The notes under the pieces: generated by a model
What the model saw: the letters and a program-made list of their open reading frames with translations, nothing else
Told to the model about the DNA's origin: nothing
The model's database searches: none
Assembly (NCBI GenBank): GCA_964638675.1
Contig: CAZXAU010000006.1
Span: 62,001-126,000, forward strand
Length of the DNA: 64,000 bases
Reading direction: 5' to 3'
Origin: SIG714 sp964638675
Lineage (GTDB): Bacteria > Bacillota > Clostridia > Oscillospirales > CAG-272
Position numbers and translations under genes: made by a program
Shown here: in pieces, positions 17,463 through 27,051 of the stretch
Layout: each line of letters starts with the position of its first letter
How positions within the stretch are numbered: the first letter of the stretch is position 1

Positions 17463-18472
17463 ACAATATCCCTCGCTTTTATAAGAGTTTCGGCAATTTG
17501 TATTGCATTGGTTGCAGCACCCTTTCGTATCTGGTCGCCGCAACAGAAAAGTGTGATTCCGCCGTTCACAGGGTCTCTCCGTATTCTCCCGACATAAACC
17601 TCATCCCTGTCAGATGATATAAGCGGTGTGGGAAAGAGCTGTTCGCTTATATTGTCATACAGTATGCATCCGGGTGATTTTTTCACTGTCTCTTTCACAT
17701 CATCTATATCTGCATATGTCTGAGTGTCGATACTTACCGATATCGAATGAGAACGAAGCACCGGTACACGAACACATGTACAGCTTACCTTCAAATCTGG
17801 CAGATGCAGGATCTTTCTTCCCTCGTTCTGCATTTTCATCTCTTCACTTGTACATCCGTCAGGTAAAAACGAACCTATCTGCGGTATGAGGTTGTATGCG
17901 ATCGGCTGTGCGAAAACCGAAGGCTCAAAGCTGTTACCCTCATATATCGCTCTTATGTTATCTTCAAGCTCGGATATTCCTTTCTTCCCGGCACCCGAAA
18001 CAGCCTGATATGTAGACGCCGTCAGCGACCTGAGACCGTATTTCTTCTTTATTCCCCCGATTGCAACAAGGGTGATAATTGTAGAGCAATTAGGATTTGA
18101 AATAATTCCCTTATGTCTGAACACATCCTCCGGATTGATTTCGGGAACTACAAGCGGAACATCATCCCTCATACGGAATGCACTTGAATTGTCAATAAAA
18201 ACGCCGCCGCTTTCAAGTATGTCTCCTATATATTTTTGCGACACATCTGACGGTGCTGCACCGAGTATGATGTCGCTTCCCGAGAATGCAGCTTTGTCGA
18301 GCGCTTCCACTCTCAGGTGTTCGCCCTTGAAGAGCAATTCCCTTCCTACGCTTTTGCTTGTCGCAAGAAGCTTCAATCTTCCGATAGGAAAATTTCTTTC
18401 TTCAAGAATTTTAAGCATTTCCCTTCCGACTTCTCCTGTCGCTCCCATAACAGTCAGATTAAAATCTTTCAT
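17459..18472 (-). CDS. asd: Aspartate-semialdehyde dehydrogenase
   Basis: Asd reduces aspartyl phosphate to aspartate semialdehyde, the branch point to lysine/DAP, threonine and methionine. 337 aa with an NADP-binding start (VMGATGEVGREMLKILEER), catalytic Cys in SNPNCSTI (~128), TYQAVSGAGKKG (~158) and a dimerisation domain with RVPVLRSHS (His ~244). The catalytic motifs are intact. It starts at 18472 (MKDFNLTVMG) after GGGGGAGAGA and is translationally coupled to ddh. Candidate promoter at 18527-18555. Confidence 0.96.
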   Translation of the reverse strand: MKDFNLTVMGATGEVGREMLKILEERNFPIGRLKLLATSKSVGRELLFKGEHLRVEALDKAAFSGSDIILGAAPSDVSQKYIGDILESGGVFIDNSSAFRMRDDVPLVVPEINPEDVFRHKGIISNPNCSTIITLVAIGGIKKKYGLRSLTASTYQAVSGAGKKGISELEDNIRAIYEGNSFEPSVFAQPIAYNLIPQIGSFLPDGCTSEEMKMQNEGRKILHLPDLKVSCTCVRVPVLRSHSISVSIDTQTYADIDDVKETVKKSPGCILYDNISEQLFPTPLISSDRDEVYVGRIRRDPVNGGITLFCCGDQIRKGAATNAIQIAETLIKARDIV

Positions 18473-18526
18473 TCTCTCTCCCCCGTCAATTTAAATATAA
18501 TATTTTCTGAATTCAATACAGTATAT

Positions 18527-18555
18527 ATTATATTCGCAAAAGAAATAATGGTGAA
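18527..18555 (-). promoter_or_regulatory. Candidate sigma-A promoter of asd-ddh
   Basis: Minus strand TTCACC, 17-bp spacer, TATAAT. The -10 is perfect and the -35 matches 4 of 6. It is located 55 bp ahead of the asd start, after the terminator at 18595-18615. Confidence 0.5.
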
Positions 18556-18594
18556 AGGTATATGGTTATACAAGCTATTTTATCGATGAAAAAA

Positions 18595-18615
18595 CCGTCG
18601 GATATTATCCGGCGG
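18595..18615 (-). terminator. Terminator after the 18623-19336 membrane protein gene
   Basis: A 9-bp stem CCGCCGGAT/ATCCGACGG with one mismatch on the minus strand is followed directly by six T. It separates this gene from asd. Confidence 0.6.
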
Positions 18616-18622
18616 CAATTTC

Positions 18623-19336
18623 TTATTTTTTGAGTTCTTCAACTTTCTTTTTGAGATCAGTACAAAAATCGGCAAGAAGCGCATCATCGGGGTGAGGAAT
18701 ATAGATCTTTTTACCGTCCGAATAGTTCAAAACTGCATAGCAAAGTTTTTCGGTCACGGTTTCCTTTCCGACAGTAACAGTGAATTCACTTCTTTCGACA
18801 TCAACATCTTTAATATCCGAATAATCGATAAGTATGGTTTCGATATCTTCGGAATCCTCAACAAGTGAAAAATCAACGGTCTTACAGTACAAGCCTTTTT
18901 CAAGAAAAGTCAGCTTTGTAGTATTGTATATGCTTGATGCAGGAGTTCCGTTTTTCAAAATTTTGTAAAGTGTATTATCCTTCGCATAAACATATCTTGA
19001 ATAGAAAAATGACTCAGGCGTCTCATCGTTTTTGCCGTGTCTTGTTAAAAGCTCGGACGGAATCTCTTCATCTTCGTATTGTTTTACACGTATTTTCAAA
19101 GCTTCAAGAAAGTCGTTTTCGCTTGTTCTCGTATTGAATCCGACAATACATATGATGATTCCCGTAATCAGAAGAGGGTACGGAAGAAAAAAATACATCC
19201 ACCATGATTGTGCAAACAAGAAAATCGCAACTCCCAAAGCTGCAATTGCAATTCCGAGGTAAGGCAGACCGCTCCATTTTGTAAAATAACTCAGATTTCT
19301 TTTAAATTGTTTTTCTTTATCAGCAATTTTTGCCAT
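18623..19336 (-). CDS. Two-TM membrane protein with cytosolic PH-like tail, unknown function
   Basis: 237 aa. Two hydrophobic helices (residues ~25-45 and ~48-68) sit near the N-terminus. The long soluble C-terminal part is made of beta-type segments (YCKTVDFSLVEDSED, TILIDYSDIKDVDV, KLCYAVLNYSDGKKIYIP), a pattern seen in bacterial PH/YcxB-like domains; this is inference from pattern only. The start is 19336 with a weak site (GGTGATGAG). It stands alone with a terminator behind it. I do not recognise a named family. Confidence 0.75.
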   Translation of the reverse strand: MAKIADKEKQFKRNLSYFTKWSGLPYLGIAIAALGVAIFLFAQSWWMYFFLPYPLLITGIIICIVGFNTRTSENDFLEALKIRVKQYEDEEIPSELLTRHGKNDETPESFFYSRYVYAKDNTLYKILKNGTPASSIYNTTKLTFLEKGLYCKTVDFSLVEDSEDIETILIDYSDIKDVDVERSEFTVTVGKETVTEKLCYAVLNYSDGKKIYIPHPDDALLADFCTDLKKKVEELKK

Positions 19337-19484
19337 GTCTCATCACCAGCTTTCCTTAAGTATGATATCATATTAAAATATAAAAGTCAATAACCTATTA
19401 GTTTATTTTTGTAAACGGATAGTTTAATACTTGCAGAAAAATGTCTGAAAATGAATTATTTTATAAAAAATAAATAAAAAGCTA

Positions 19485-19513
19485 TTGAAATGTTATTATT
19501 CATATGATAAACT
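19485..19513 (+). promoter_or_regulatory. Promoter of the 19581 gene
   Basis: TTGAAA, 17-bp spacer, TAAACT with an extended TG-A before the -10; 68 bp ahead of the start codon. Confidence 0.6.
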
Positions 19514-19580
19514 GTATTTGTGAAAAATAATCTCACTGTCTTATATCCTGTTGTTCAATTCAATAAACCGGAGGTAAAAA

Positions 19581-20516
19581 ATGAAGGAACAAAATAAGAA
19601 CAAAAATAAGAGTATGTATCAAAATAGAAGCGAAAAACAAAAAAATAATAAAAAGACTGTTATTCTTCTCGTGTTATCATTACTTGCTCTTGCTGTCATA
19701 TTGGGTGTCGTGTATTTTCTGATCGGCATTGACAGAACAGACAGAAATGAAAGCACAACACAGCCGCCGACTTCAGGAAACAGCACAGTTCTGACATCAA
19801 CACCGTCAGATACGGCAGAGAGCCTTATTCCGACAGGAAGTGATACCACACCGACAAATACAACACAGACCCTCGTTCCGACAGACAGTAATACCACACC
19901 GCCACCGACGGACAGCATTACAGTAGTTTCATACAGCAAACAGTTCAGTGAAGAGCTCACAATGGGAGAATATAAGATCGGAAGAGTTTCATATTACCTA
20001 CCTGAGATAAAATATGATCAGAATCAGGAACTTGCCGACAGTATAGCAAAAGCCGTTGAAGAATCGATCAAGGAGACAGTAGCCGACTACAAGGCACAGT
20101 GTGAATTCTTCTCACTTGATTACGATCCCGAAGATCCGAGCTACTATATTTATACGACAAACTTTCAGTCATATCTCTCGCCGGGATATATATCCTTCAA
20201 AATCAGCTCTGAAACAGATTACGGCTATGAGAACGGAACCGATGTATATTGCCTCTGCTATTCGCTTGAAGACGGCAAACTGATGTCCAAAGAAAATCTC
20301 GGAATCAGCCTGCCGGTTCTCGCCGAGGAAGCCATAGACAAAACACTTTCAATGTCATGCGATTTCAGTGAAAACTATAAGGAAAAAATAAGAAAGATCA
20401 TATGCAATTCATGGTATCTTGAAGACGACAAGATCGTGCTTATATTCAATCCGTATGAAATCGCTTCCGGTCTTTCAGGTATTATTGAAATTCCCGTCAG
20501 TCTGAAAAATCTTTGA
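19581..20516 (+). CDS. Membrane-anchored protein with Thr/Pro linker and DUF3298-like extracellular domain
   Basis: 311 aa: a basic Lys/Asn-rich N-terminus (1-25), one transmembrane helix (~26-48), then a low-complexity Thr/Ser/Pro linker with a repeated TP(T)DS(N/D)TTP pattern (~55-110). The extracellular domain (~115-311) starts with EELTMGEYKIGRVSYYLPEI. The C-terminal half (DGKLMSKENLG, LEDDKIVLIFNPYEIA, EIPVSLKNL) resembles DUF3298/RsiV-type domains; no sigma-factor partner gene is adjacent, so an anti-sigma role is not supported. Start follows CCGGAGGTAAAAA. Single-gene unit with its own promoter and terminator. Confidence 0.8.
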   Translation: MKEQNKNKNKSMYQNRSEKQKNNKKTVILLVLSLLALAVILGVVYFLIGIDRTDRNESTTQPPTSGNSTVLTSTPSDTAESLIPTGSDTTPTNTTQTLVPTDSNTTPPPTDSITVVSYSKQFSEELTMGEYKIGRVSYYLPEIKYDQNQELADSIAKAVEESIKETVADYKAQCEFFSLDYDPEDPSYYIYTTNFQSYLSPGYISFKISSETDYGYENGTDVYCLCYSLEDGKLMSKENLGISLPVLAEEAIDKTLSMSCDFSENYKEKIRKIICNSWYLEDDKIVLIFNPYEIASGLSGIIEIPVSLKNL

Positions 20517-20553
20517 TAGTTCTTACAGGTTTATTACCGTATAACAAATAAAA

Positions 20554-20574
20554 ATCCCGGAGCTTTTCCGGGAT
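20554..20574. terminator. Bidirectional terminator between the 19581 gene and nagA
   Basis: Stem ATCCCGGA/TCCGGGAT with flanking A-run and T-run on both strands; it serves both convergent genes. Confidence 0.85.
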
Positions 20575-20619
20575 TTTTTAATGCAAAACAATCAAAACCG
20601 TGTATTTACAACTCCACAC

Positions 20620-21768
20620 TCATGCCTTATAGACGACATTTCCGTCACGAATCGTCATGAGCACTTTATAATCAGCCGAAAGAACGGTAACCGATGCACT
20701 CTTTCCTACCGCAATAGAACCGAGCCTATCGGATATTCCGAGATTGGTTGCCGGATTGATCGTGCAGAAATCAATAGCATCGGTAAAAGGCACGCCGCAT
20801 TTTGTAACAACGTTCTTTACGGCATCATTCATACGGAGAACCGAACCTGCAAGAGTTCCGTCGACAAGACGTGCTTCGCCGTTTTTGACGATAACAAGCT
20901 GACCGCCGAGCTCAGATTCACCGTCGGGCATTGATTTTGCTCTCATAGCATCGGTTATAAGTGTAACCTTTCCGTGCGGTTTATTCTTGATAAGAAGCTT
21001 TATGGCCGGAACGCTTACATGGATAGTATCGCAGATAACCTCACAGTTAAGCTCATCGAATAAGAATGCCGAACCCACTGTTCCTATTTCTCTGTGATGA
21101 AGTGCCTTTTGTGCATTGTATGTATGTGTAATATTTGAAGCTCCTGCCTTGATCGCCTTCTCTATATCATTGTACCCAGCATCTGCGTGACCTATTGATG
21201 CAACTATACCGTTGTCCGCAAGGTATCTGACAAGCTCTTCAGCACCCTCGGTTTCAGGTGCCATTGAAACTATTTTAATAGAGTTGCCGCTCTGCTCATT
21301 GTATTTTTTAAATGTCTCAACATCGGGAGATGCGACATATTCTATGGGCTGAGCACCTACATGTTTTTTTGATATAAACGGTCCTTCAAGGTGAATTCCG
21401 ATAAGTTCGGCACCGTCATTGTGCACACCTTCTTTATATTCCTTGACTGCTCTCATTGCCGCCGAGATCTTATCGGGCGACTGGGTCATGGTTGTAGCAA
21501 GAAAACCTACAGTTCCCTCGCTGACGAGTGCGTTCGCCATTCCGGAAAGAGCCTCATCCGACGCATCCATAGCATCATAGCCGACAGCACCGTGAATATG
21601 CTCGTCAATAAATCCGGGCACTACAATGGCATCCTCAGGCAGACAGGCAATCTGCTCTATCGAGTCATCCTGCCCGATAAAAACGATCTTTCCGTCCTTG
21701 AAGCCTAAATCGGTCTTTATTACACCTTTTCCCTCAACATATACATTTGCATTTTTGAAGCCATTCAT
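20620..21768 (-). CDS. nagA: N-acetylglucosamine-6-phosphate deacetylase
   Basis: NagA deacetylates GlcNAc-6-P to GlcN-6-P in amino-sugar catabolism and cell-wall recycling. The 382-aa amidohydrolase shows the metal motif FIDEHIHGAVGYD (~55-67), the Glu ligand in GIHLEGPFIS (~128), the His ligands in SIGHADA (~192) and NITHTYNA (~213), and the catalytic Asp in TLITDAMRA (~273). Length matches the family. Start has GGGGAAT. No nagB is adjacent; the next gene on the strand (M23-like) lies 49 bp upstream and may share the transcript. Confidence 0.96.
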   Translation of the reverse strand: MNGFKNANVYVEGKGVIKTDLGFKDGKIVFIGQDDSIEQIACLPEDAIVVPGFIDEHIHGAVGYDAMDASDEALSGMANALVSEGTVGFLATTMTQSPDKISAAMRAVKEYKEGVHNDGAELIGIHLEGPFISKKHVGAQPIEYVASPDVETFKKYNEQSGNSIKIVSMAPETEGAEELVRYLADNGIVASIGHADAGYNDIEKAIKAGASNITHTYNAQKALHHREIGTVGSAFLFDELNCEVICDTIHVSVPAIKLLIKNKPHGKVTLITDAMRAKSMPDGESELGGQLVIVKNGEARLVDGTLAGSVLRMNDAVKNVVTKCGVPFTDAIDFCTINPATNLGISDRLGSIAVGKSASVTVLSADYKVLMTIRDGNVVYKA

Positions 21769-21817
21769 ATTTTATTCCCCTTTTCTGCTCATTTGTATGA
21801 ATCATTATTGAATTATT

Positions 21818-23467
21818 TTATTTATTGTCTATTTTCAGTCCGCCCGATATCAGATATTTTTCATCTATCGGTCGATCGAAAACTGTAACTGCGATATGGC
21901 AGGAGTTATTCTTTCCGTTGTACTGTTCGCTGAGTCCGCCGCCGCCGTTGTAACCGAGCAACGCCCCCTTTTCAACATTGCCGCCGAGCATAATATCGCT
22001 GCTGAACGTTCCGATATTCCAATACCATGAGAGCAACCCGAAACCGTGGTCTATGACTATCAGTCCGCCAGTATATCCGGTATTCCCCATGAAAACAACC
22101 TTTCCGTTGTTCATTGCAGTAATCGGATCAGTTTTGTTTCCTACATATGCGTGATCCTCTGATATAAATACTTTACCCGGAAGCTTTGTATATTCTATAC
22201 TTGTCCCGTAAGAGGATCTGTGAATTCCCTTTTCATAACCGCTTGAAAAGTTGCCCGATACATAAGATCTGCCGAAATCTGTGTATTTTGAAATCGTAGA
22301 TGAAATTGCAGCATAGAGTTCTGTATACGGTTGATCCTTAACCCCGACACTGTTCAGGGTGCCGGCACTCACTCCGCTTATTTTGACGCTGTCATATGAC
22401 GAATTCAGAATAAGCAACGTCACTTCCTTTGTTGTACCGTCAGCCGAAAGCTTAAGCTTGTAACTCAGGCTTGATTCGACACATTCCCTCGGTACAGGCA
22501 ACAGTGCACGGTAATAATCGCCGTCGTTATAAAATACAGGCTTATAGTCAAATGCAGGCTCGCTCTCAAATCTCAGACTTTCGGAGTTGATCACATTCTT
22601 TGCAGAGAGAACGACAACTCCGCCCTCTTTGACCTGCGGCTCGGATATAAAAAAGTAAAGAGGTGCATACAATTTTGCATATACCGAATAATCAATATTT
22701 CCGTACGCTTCCCCGCCCTTATCGTAGACCGCATTTATATCTATCCTGACACTCAGATTGTCACTGACTGTCAAGGCTCTGAATTCACTCGCCGTTCCTG
22801 AATAGAGAAGCTCATTTTTTTCTCTGTCTGTCACTTTAAGTGATATGCTTGACGGCTCGGATGAGAAAACAAGCTTAAAATCGCTTGAAAGTGCCCCTAT
22901 ATCTGGGATAAACTCGCTTACTTCATTCTCCTTTGCCGTTCGGAATTCATCGTTTGCGGCTTTATAAAGCCAATTGACGTCACCCGGCATAACATTGCGT
23001 GAATCGATCAGAAGTGAAGGAATTACCGAACTTGCATATACTCCCTCAGAAAAATCCGATCTGAGAAATTCATCGCCGATCTCCTTGTCGATCTTATAAT
23101 ATATCACAGAAACTCCCGAACGCTGAATTATATAAAGCCTATCCGGGCTGCTGCTGAGATAATATTCATAATCGCTTGTGAATCCGTCCGAAACGAATGA
23201 AACCTTATAGGGTGTGAGCTTGAGAATACCGGAAGGTATTGAAGCAACCTGCGTTTTATTTTCAAGCATTCTGTAAAACAGGGTTGTGTCACTGTTGTTC
23301 TCATCATAATTGATCTCACGAACATATGAATTGGAAGAAGTGATGACTGTTTTCGTTATATCCCTGAAGCTGATAGGAGTTTTCCGTCCTGAAAACAAAA
23401 AAGATAGAATTAAATAGGTCGGAATTAATAAGAATATAAGACAAAAAACCGTCGCTGTACGCTTCAT
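21818..23467 (-). CDS. Membrane-anchored M23 (LytM-like) protein with altered metal ligands
   Basis: 549 aa from the ATG at 23467 (AAAGGATAG upstream). An N-terminal transmembrane anchor (~5-25) is followed by a long extracytoplasmic region of beta-type segments (~40-400) and a C-terminal LytM-like domain (~430-545). That domain keeps the fold markers AMNNGKVVFMG, GGLIVIDHGFGLLSWYW, GGNVEKGALLGYNG and CHIAVTVFD. The usual HxxxD pair and the HxH motif are not intact: only single His residues are seen (EDHAYVGNKTD, NSCHIAV), and the central YxHL is YWNI. I infer a scaffold or amidase activator rather than an active endopeptidase. Confidence 0.75.
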   Translation of the reverse strand: MKRTATVFCLIFLLIPTYLILSFLFSGRKTPISFRDITKTVITSSNSYVREINYDENNSDTTLFYRMLENKTQVASIPSGILKLTPYKVSFVSDGFTSDYEYYLSSSPDRLYIIQRSGVSVIYYKIDKEIGDEFLRSDFSEGVYASSVIPSLLIDSRNVMPGDVNWLYKAANDEFRTAKENEVSEFIPDIGALSSDFKLVFSSEPSSISLKVTDREKNELLYSGTASEFRALTVSDNLSVRIDINAVYDKGGEAYGNIDYSVYAKLYAPLYFFISEPQVKEGGVVVLSAKNVINSESLRFESEPAFDYKPVFYNDGDYYRALLPVPRECVESSLSYKLKLSADGTTKEVTLLILNSSYDSVKISGVSAGTLNSVGVKDQPYTELYAAISSTISKYTDFGRSYVSGNFSSGYEKGIHRSSYGTSIEYTKLPGKVFISEDHAYVGNKTDPITAMNNGKVVFMGNTGYTGGLIVIDHGFGLLSWYWNIGTFSSDIMLGGNVEKGALLGYNGGGGLSEQYNGKNNSCHIAVTVFDRPIDEKYLISGGLKIDNK

Positions 23468-23545
23468 TGGACTATCCTTTCGTATTTTCTTTATACACAT
23501 ATGATTATATCACATGCCGTTTAAAAGGTCAATAGAATTTTTATT

Positions 23546-25510
23546 TTATTTTTTTGTCTTTTTTATATGTTTTGTCTGTTTTGATCCTGACCCCTTATTT
23601 TGTCTGCAAATCCGCTTGCTCTCTTTTTCTTTGCTGTATCTTTTTTTGTTTTCAAGCGAAGATCTGTCGCTCTTTTTTCCTTCATATGGTCGATTATGCC
23701 TCCCCTTTTCCTCTTTCTCGGGAGGAACAAGGCAGTTTGGTGAGAAGCCGATGAGATCTTCCCTGTTGCAGAGTCTCAGTGCTTCACGCACGGCGTCGGC
23801 ATTCTGAGGGTCAAAGTAACGCAAGAGAGCTCTTTGCAGTCTTTTTTCCTGCGGACTCTTCGGTATAAATACTTCTTTTCCCGTAAACGGATCAATTCCC
23901 GTATAGAACATCGTCGTTGATGCGGTTCCGGGTGTCGGATAAAAATCCTGCACCTGCTCGGGTGAATAGCCCTGTTTCTTCAAAAACAGAGCAAGCTCAA
24001 GTGCATCTTCAAGTCTGCTTCCCGGATGGCTGGACATAAGGTACGGAATAAGATACTGTTCCTTTCCGCACTCGGCTGTCAAACGGAAAAATTTATTTTT
24101 GAATTTCTCGTATACCTCATTCGACGGCTTGCCGAGCAAAGTCAGAACATTGTTGCATATATGCTCGGGAGCGACCTTGAGCTGTCCCGATACATTGTCA
24201 CGAATAAGCTTTCGGAAAAATGAATCGTCCTTGTCATAGATAAGATAATCAAAGCGTATGCCCGATCTGATGAAGACCTTTTTTATTCCCGGAATCGCTT
24301 CGACACGCTCTATAAGTTCTTTATATTCGCTGTGATCTACCTTCAAATTCTTACAGGGCGTAGGAGCAAGACAGCGTTTTTCGGGACAAACACCATGCTT
24401 TATCTGTTTGTCGCATGCAGGATTCCTGAAATTTGCCGTGGGACCGCCTATATCGTGAATATATCCCTTGAAATTCGGCGCTTTTGTAAGAAGCTTTGCC
24501 TCTTTCACGACCGATTCAATACTCCTTGATCTTACAGTCCTGCCTTGGTGAAAGGCAAGCGCACAGAAATTGCATGAGCCGAAGCATCCCCTGTTATGGG
24601 TTATTGAAAATTCAACTTCTTTTATAGCCGGAATTCCGCCATCTTTCTCATATATCGGATGGTATGTCCGCATATACGGCAGTGCATACACCCTGTCAAG
24701 CTCTTCTCTTTCAAGCACCGGCATCGGAGGATTTTGTACAAGCATACGGTCTTTATAGTATTCAACAATTGCCTTTCCGGTGATCGCATCCTGATTGATG
24801 TACTGAATCCTGAAGGCGTCAGCATATACTTTTTTATCCTGCTTGAGCTGATCTATTTCAAAATGACCGACAGACTCATAATGTATCTTATCATCTCTTG
24901 ACGTCAGATATACACTTCCTCTGACATCATGTATCTTTTTTATCGGAACGCCCTTGTCAAGCAGCTTGGCTATTCTCGGTATAATTTTTTCTCCCATACC
25001 ATATGTTAAAATATCGGCTCCCGAATCGACAAGAATCGAATTTCTTACTCTGTCATCCCAATAATCGTAATGAGCGAAACGCCTGAGTGATGCCTCAATG
25101 CCGCCGAGAATTATCGGAATATCGCCGTAAGCTTCACGAATTCTGTTGCAGTAAACTATAACGGCACGGTCAGGTCTGTATCCGATCTTTCCGCCGGGTG
25201 AATAATAATCGTAATTTCTTCGGCGTTTGGCTACAGTATAGTGGGCAACCATTGAATCTATATTTCCGGAAGATACAAGAAAACCGAGACGCGGTCTTCC
25301 AAAAGATTTGAAATCATCACAACCTTTAAAATTCGGTTGACAAAGCATAGCAACACGAAAACCTTCGGCTTCAAGTACACGTGATATTATTGCCGCACCA
25401 AATGAGGGATGGTCAACATATGCATCGCCGCAGACATATACAAAATCGGGTGTGTCCCAGCCCCTGCTATGGCACTGCTCTGCATTTATCGGTAAGAACT
25501 GCTTTTCCAT
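23546..25510 (-). CDS. YgiQ-family radical SAM protein
   Basis: 654 aa: an N-terminal YgiQ_N domain (start MEKQFLPINAEQCHSRGWD) with DAYVDHPSFG, then a radical SAM core with the cluster motif RGCFGSCNFCA (~310). Further Cys residues in VCPEKRCLAPTPC (~375) suggest a second cluster or a zinc site. The C-terminal ~60 residues are a very basic Lys/Arg/Ser tail. The family is widespread in anaerobes and its reaction is not established. It lies 45 bp upstream of the M23-like gene on the same strand, but a shared function is not indicated. Confidence 0.92.
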   Translation of the reverse strand: MEKQFLPINAEQCHSRGWDTPDFVYVCGDAYVDHPSFGAAIISRVLEAEGFRVAMLCQPNFKGCDDFKSFGRPRLGFLVSSGNIDSMVAHYTVAKRRRNYDYYSPGGKIGYRPDRAVIVYCNRIREAYGDIPIILGGIEASLRRFAHYDYWDDRVRNSILVDSGADILTYGMGEKIIPRIAKLLDKGVPIKKIHDVRGSVYLTSRDDKIHYESVGHFEIDQLKQDKKVYADAFRIQYINQDAITGKAIVEYYKDRMLVQNPPMPVLEREELDRVYALPYMRTYHPIYEKDGGIPAIKEVEFSITHNRGCFGSCNFCALAFHQGRTVRSRSIESVVKEAKLLTKAPNFKGYIHDIGGPTANFRNPACDKQIKHGVCPEKRCLAPTPCKNLKVDHSEYKELIERVEAIPGIKKVFIRSGIRFDYLIYDKDDSFFRKLIRDNVSGQLKVAPEHICNNVLTLLGKPSNEVYEKFKNKFFRLTAECGKEQYLIPYLMSSHPGSRLEDALELALFLKKQGYSPEQVQDFYPTPGTASTTMFYTGIDPFTGKEVFIPKSPQEKRLQRALLRYFDPQNADAVREALRLCNREDLIGFSPNCLVPPEKEEKGRHNRPYEGKKSDRSSLENKKRYSKEKESKRICRQNKGSGSKQTKHIKKTKK

Positions 25511-25607
25511 TGATTTGATGATTTCCTTTTCTGTATTTTAATTATTGATCAGGATTATAATATCATCAATTTATTCCTTTGTCAACTAAAAAATGAAGTC
25601 TTTTTAT

Positions 25608-25636
25608 TTGACTTTTTTCGCATTGTATGTTATACT
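25608..25636 (+). promoter_or_regulatory. Sigma-A promoter of the lipid kinase gene
   Basis: TTGACT, 17-bp spacer, TATACT; 47 bp before the start codon at 25684. Confidence 0.75.
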
Positions 25637-25683
25637 GAAACAGCGGCTGCACTCAGACAGCGATTATTGAATGGAGACAAACC

Positions 25684-26643
25684 ATGAAACACATATTCGT
25701 TTTCAATCCAACAGCAGGTCAGGGAAAAACAAACCCTGATGAAATAAGAAACAAACTTTCCGGATCAGAGCTTGATTACGAGATATACATAACAAAATAT
25801 CCAGGCGATACATCACGCTTTGTAAAAGAATACTGCGAAAATCATAAGGACGAGAATACACGTTTTTATGCATGCGGCGGCGACGGCACCATAAAAGGGG
25901 TAGTGGACGGAGTTTTCGGCTATGAAAATGCAGAATTCTCTGTATATCCTATAGGAAGCGGAAACGATTTCGTAAAGTACTACGGAGGAAGAGAAGGATT
26001 TCTCGATCTTCCTAATCTCGTAAAAAAAGAATCTCATTATATCGATGCTATAAAGGTCGGGGATGAATACTGTGTCAATGTTCTGAGCTTCGGTTTTGAT
26101 TCGGCGGTATGCGATACCATGATCAAAATCAAAAACAAAAAGCTGATAGGTGGAAAAAACGCTTACACTACGGGAATCGTCAAAGCACTTTTCACCGCTA
26201 TGAAGAATGATGCCTATATTTCGATAGACGGAAAACTGATCAATGAAAGCGGAAAATTTCTTCTTTCGACATGTGCGAATGCAAGCTTTGTCGGTGGGGC
26301 ATACAATTGTGCACCGATTGCGGTGACGAATGACGGACTGCTCGAGATCAGCGTTGTTAAACCGATATCGGTCTTCAAACTGATATCTCTTATAGGCTAT
26401 TACAAAAAAGGAACACACCTTTTCGACGATAGATTCAGCAATATCCTGCACTATGAAAGAGGCAAGGAATTATATGTCGAATCAGATAAACCCTTCTATA
26501 TATGTCTTGACGGAGATTTGCGTGAAGTAACTTCATTCAAGGCTGAGATAGTTCCCCACGCCCTTAAATTTGCCGCACCAGTATATCCCGAAAGAAATAC
26601 TTTAATTCAGGATCTGCCCGGTGTTGTGCTTCCGACAGCCTAA
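25684..26643 (+). CDS. Diacylglycerol/lipid kinase, DagK-YegS family
   Basis: 319 aa with the diacylglycerol kinase catalytic fold: HIFVFNPTAGQGK at the N-terminus, the nucleotide-binding ACGGDGTIKGVVDGV (~62-76) and IGSGNDFVKYYG (~98-108). A C-terminal beta-sandwich domain includes ICLDGD near residue 280. The family phosphorylates diacylglycerol (recycling it to phosphatidic acid) or related lipids at the membrane; the exact substrate is not readable from sequence. Start follows TGGAGACAAACC. Single gene with its own promoter; no clear terminator, only an A14 run at 26692-26705. Confidence 0.93.
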   Translation: MKHIFVFNPTAGQGKTNPDEIRNKLSGSELDYEIYITKYPGDTSRFVKEYCENHKDENTRFYACGGDGTIKGVVDGVFGYENAEFSVYPIGSGNDFVKYYGGREGFLDLPNLVKKESHYIDAIKVGDEYCVNVLSFGFDSAVCDTMIKIKNKKLIGGKNAYTTGIVKALFTAMKNDAYISIDGKLINESGKFLLSTCANASFVGGAYNCAPIAVTNDGLLEISVVKPISVFKLISLIGYYKKGTHLFDDRFSNILHYERGKELYVESDKPFYICLDGDLREVTSFKAEIVPHALKFAAPVYPERNTLIQDLPGVVLPTA

Positions 26644-26732
26644 AAAATAACATTTTTACTATTTTATAAAATTTGTTCATCGTCCGTTCAAAAAAAAAAA
26701 AAAAATACAGTTCATTTTTCTGTCAAAATCTA

Positions 26733-26761
26733 TTGACATTTGCAGCAACTTATGATATGTT
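26733..26761 (+). promoter_or_regulatory. Promoter of the small membrane protein gene 26807
   Basis: TTGACA, 17-bp spacer, TATGTT; 45 bp before the start codon, which has a perfect AAGGAGG. Confidence 0.7.
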
Positions 26762-26806
26762 ATACGAGTAGGATGTTTCTACATAACAATTCATAAGGAG
26801 GATATC

Positions 26807-27034
26807 ATGAAGACAGCTGCTAAAGTATTTATCATTATCGGTATGATTGTCGGATTTTGGTATATTTTACCTCTCATCTTTGGTATAATTGCATTGAAAA
26901 AGATGAAGACAGAAAAACCGAGCGTTGGTCTCAGCATCTGCGTATTACTCTTCTGCAATACTATTGCAGGTATCTTACTGCTCGTCAGCAAGGATGAGGA
27001 CTATGCGGTTATTGACGAAACCACAAACGAATAA
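26807..27034 (+). CDS. Small two-TM membrane protein
   Basis: 75 aa with two hydrophobic helices (~5-30 and ~44-62) separated by a basic loop (KKMKTEKPS), ending in an acidic tail (SKDEDYAVIDETTNE). The layout resembles DUF4190-type small membrane proteins, but I make no firm family claim. It is certainly a gene by context: consensus promoter, AAGGAGG ribosome site and a terminator at 27052-27084 frame it as a one-gene unit. Function unknown. Confidence 0.8.
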   Translation: MKTAAKVFIIIGMIVGFWYILPLIFGIIALKKMKTEKPSVGLSICVLLFCNTIAGILLLVSKDEDYAVIDETTNE

Positions 27035-27051
27035 TTTTTAAAAATTTTATT

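Noticed and set aside
25813..26451. 212-codon minus-strand frame opposite the lipid kinase
   Set aside because: Antisense to intact kinase motifs; no promoter, ribosome site or recognisable domain.
26692..26705. A14 run as a terminator of the lipid kinase gene
   Set aside because: No stem precedes a T-run on the plus strand; a homopolymer alone is not evidence.
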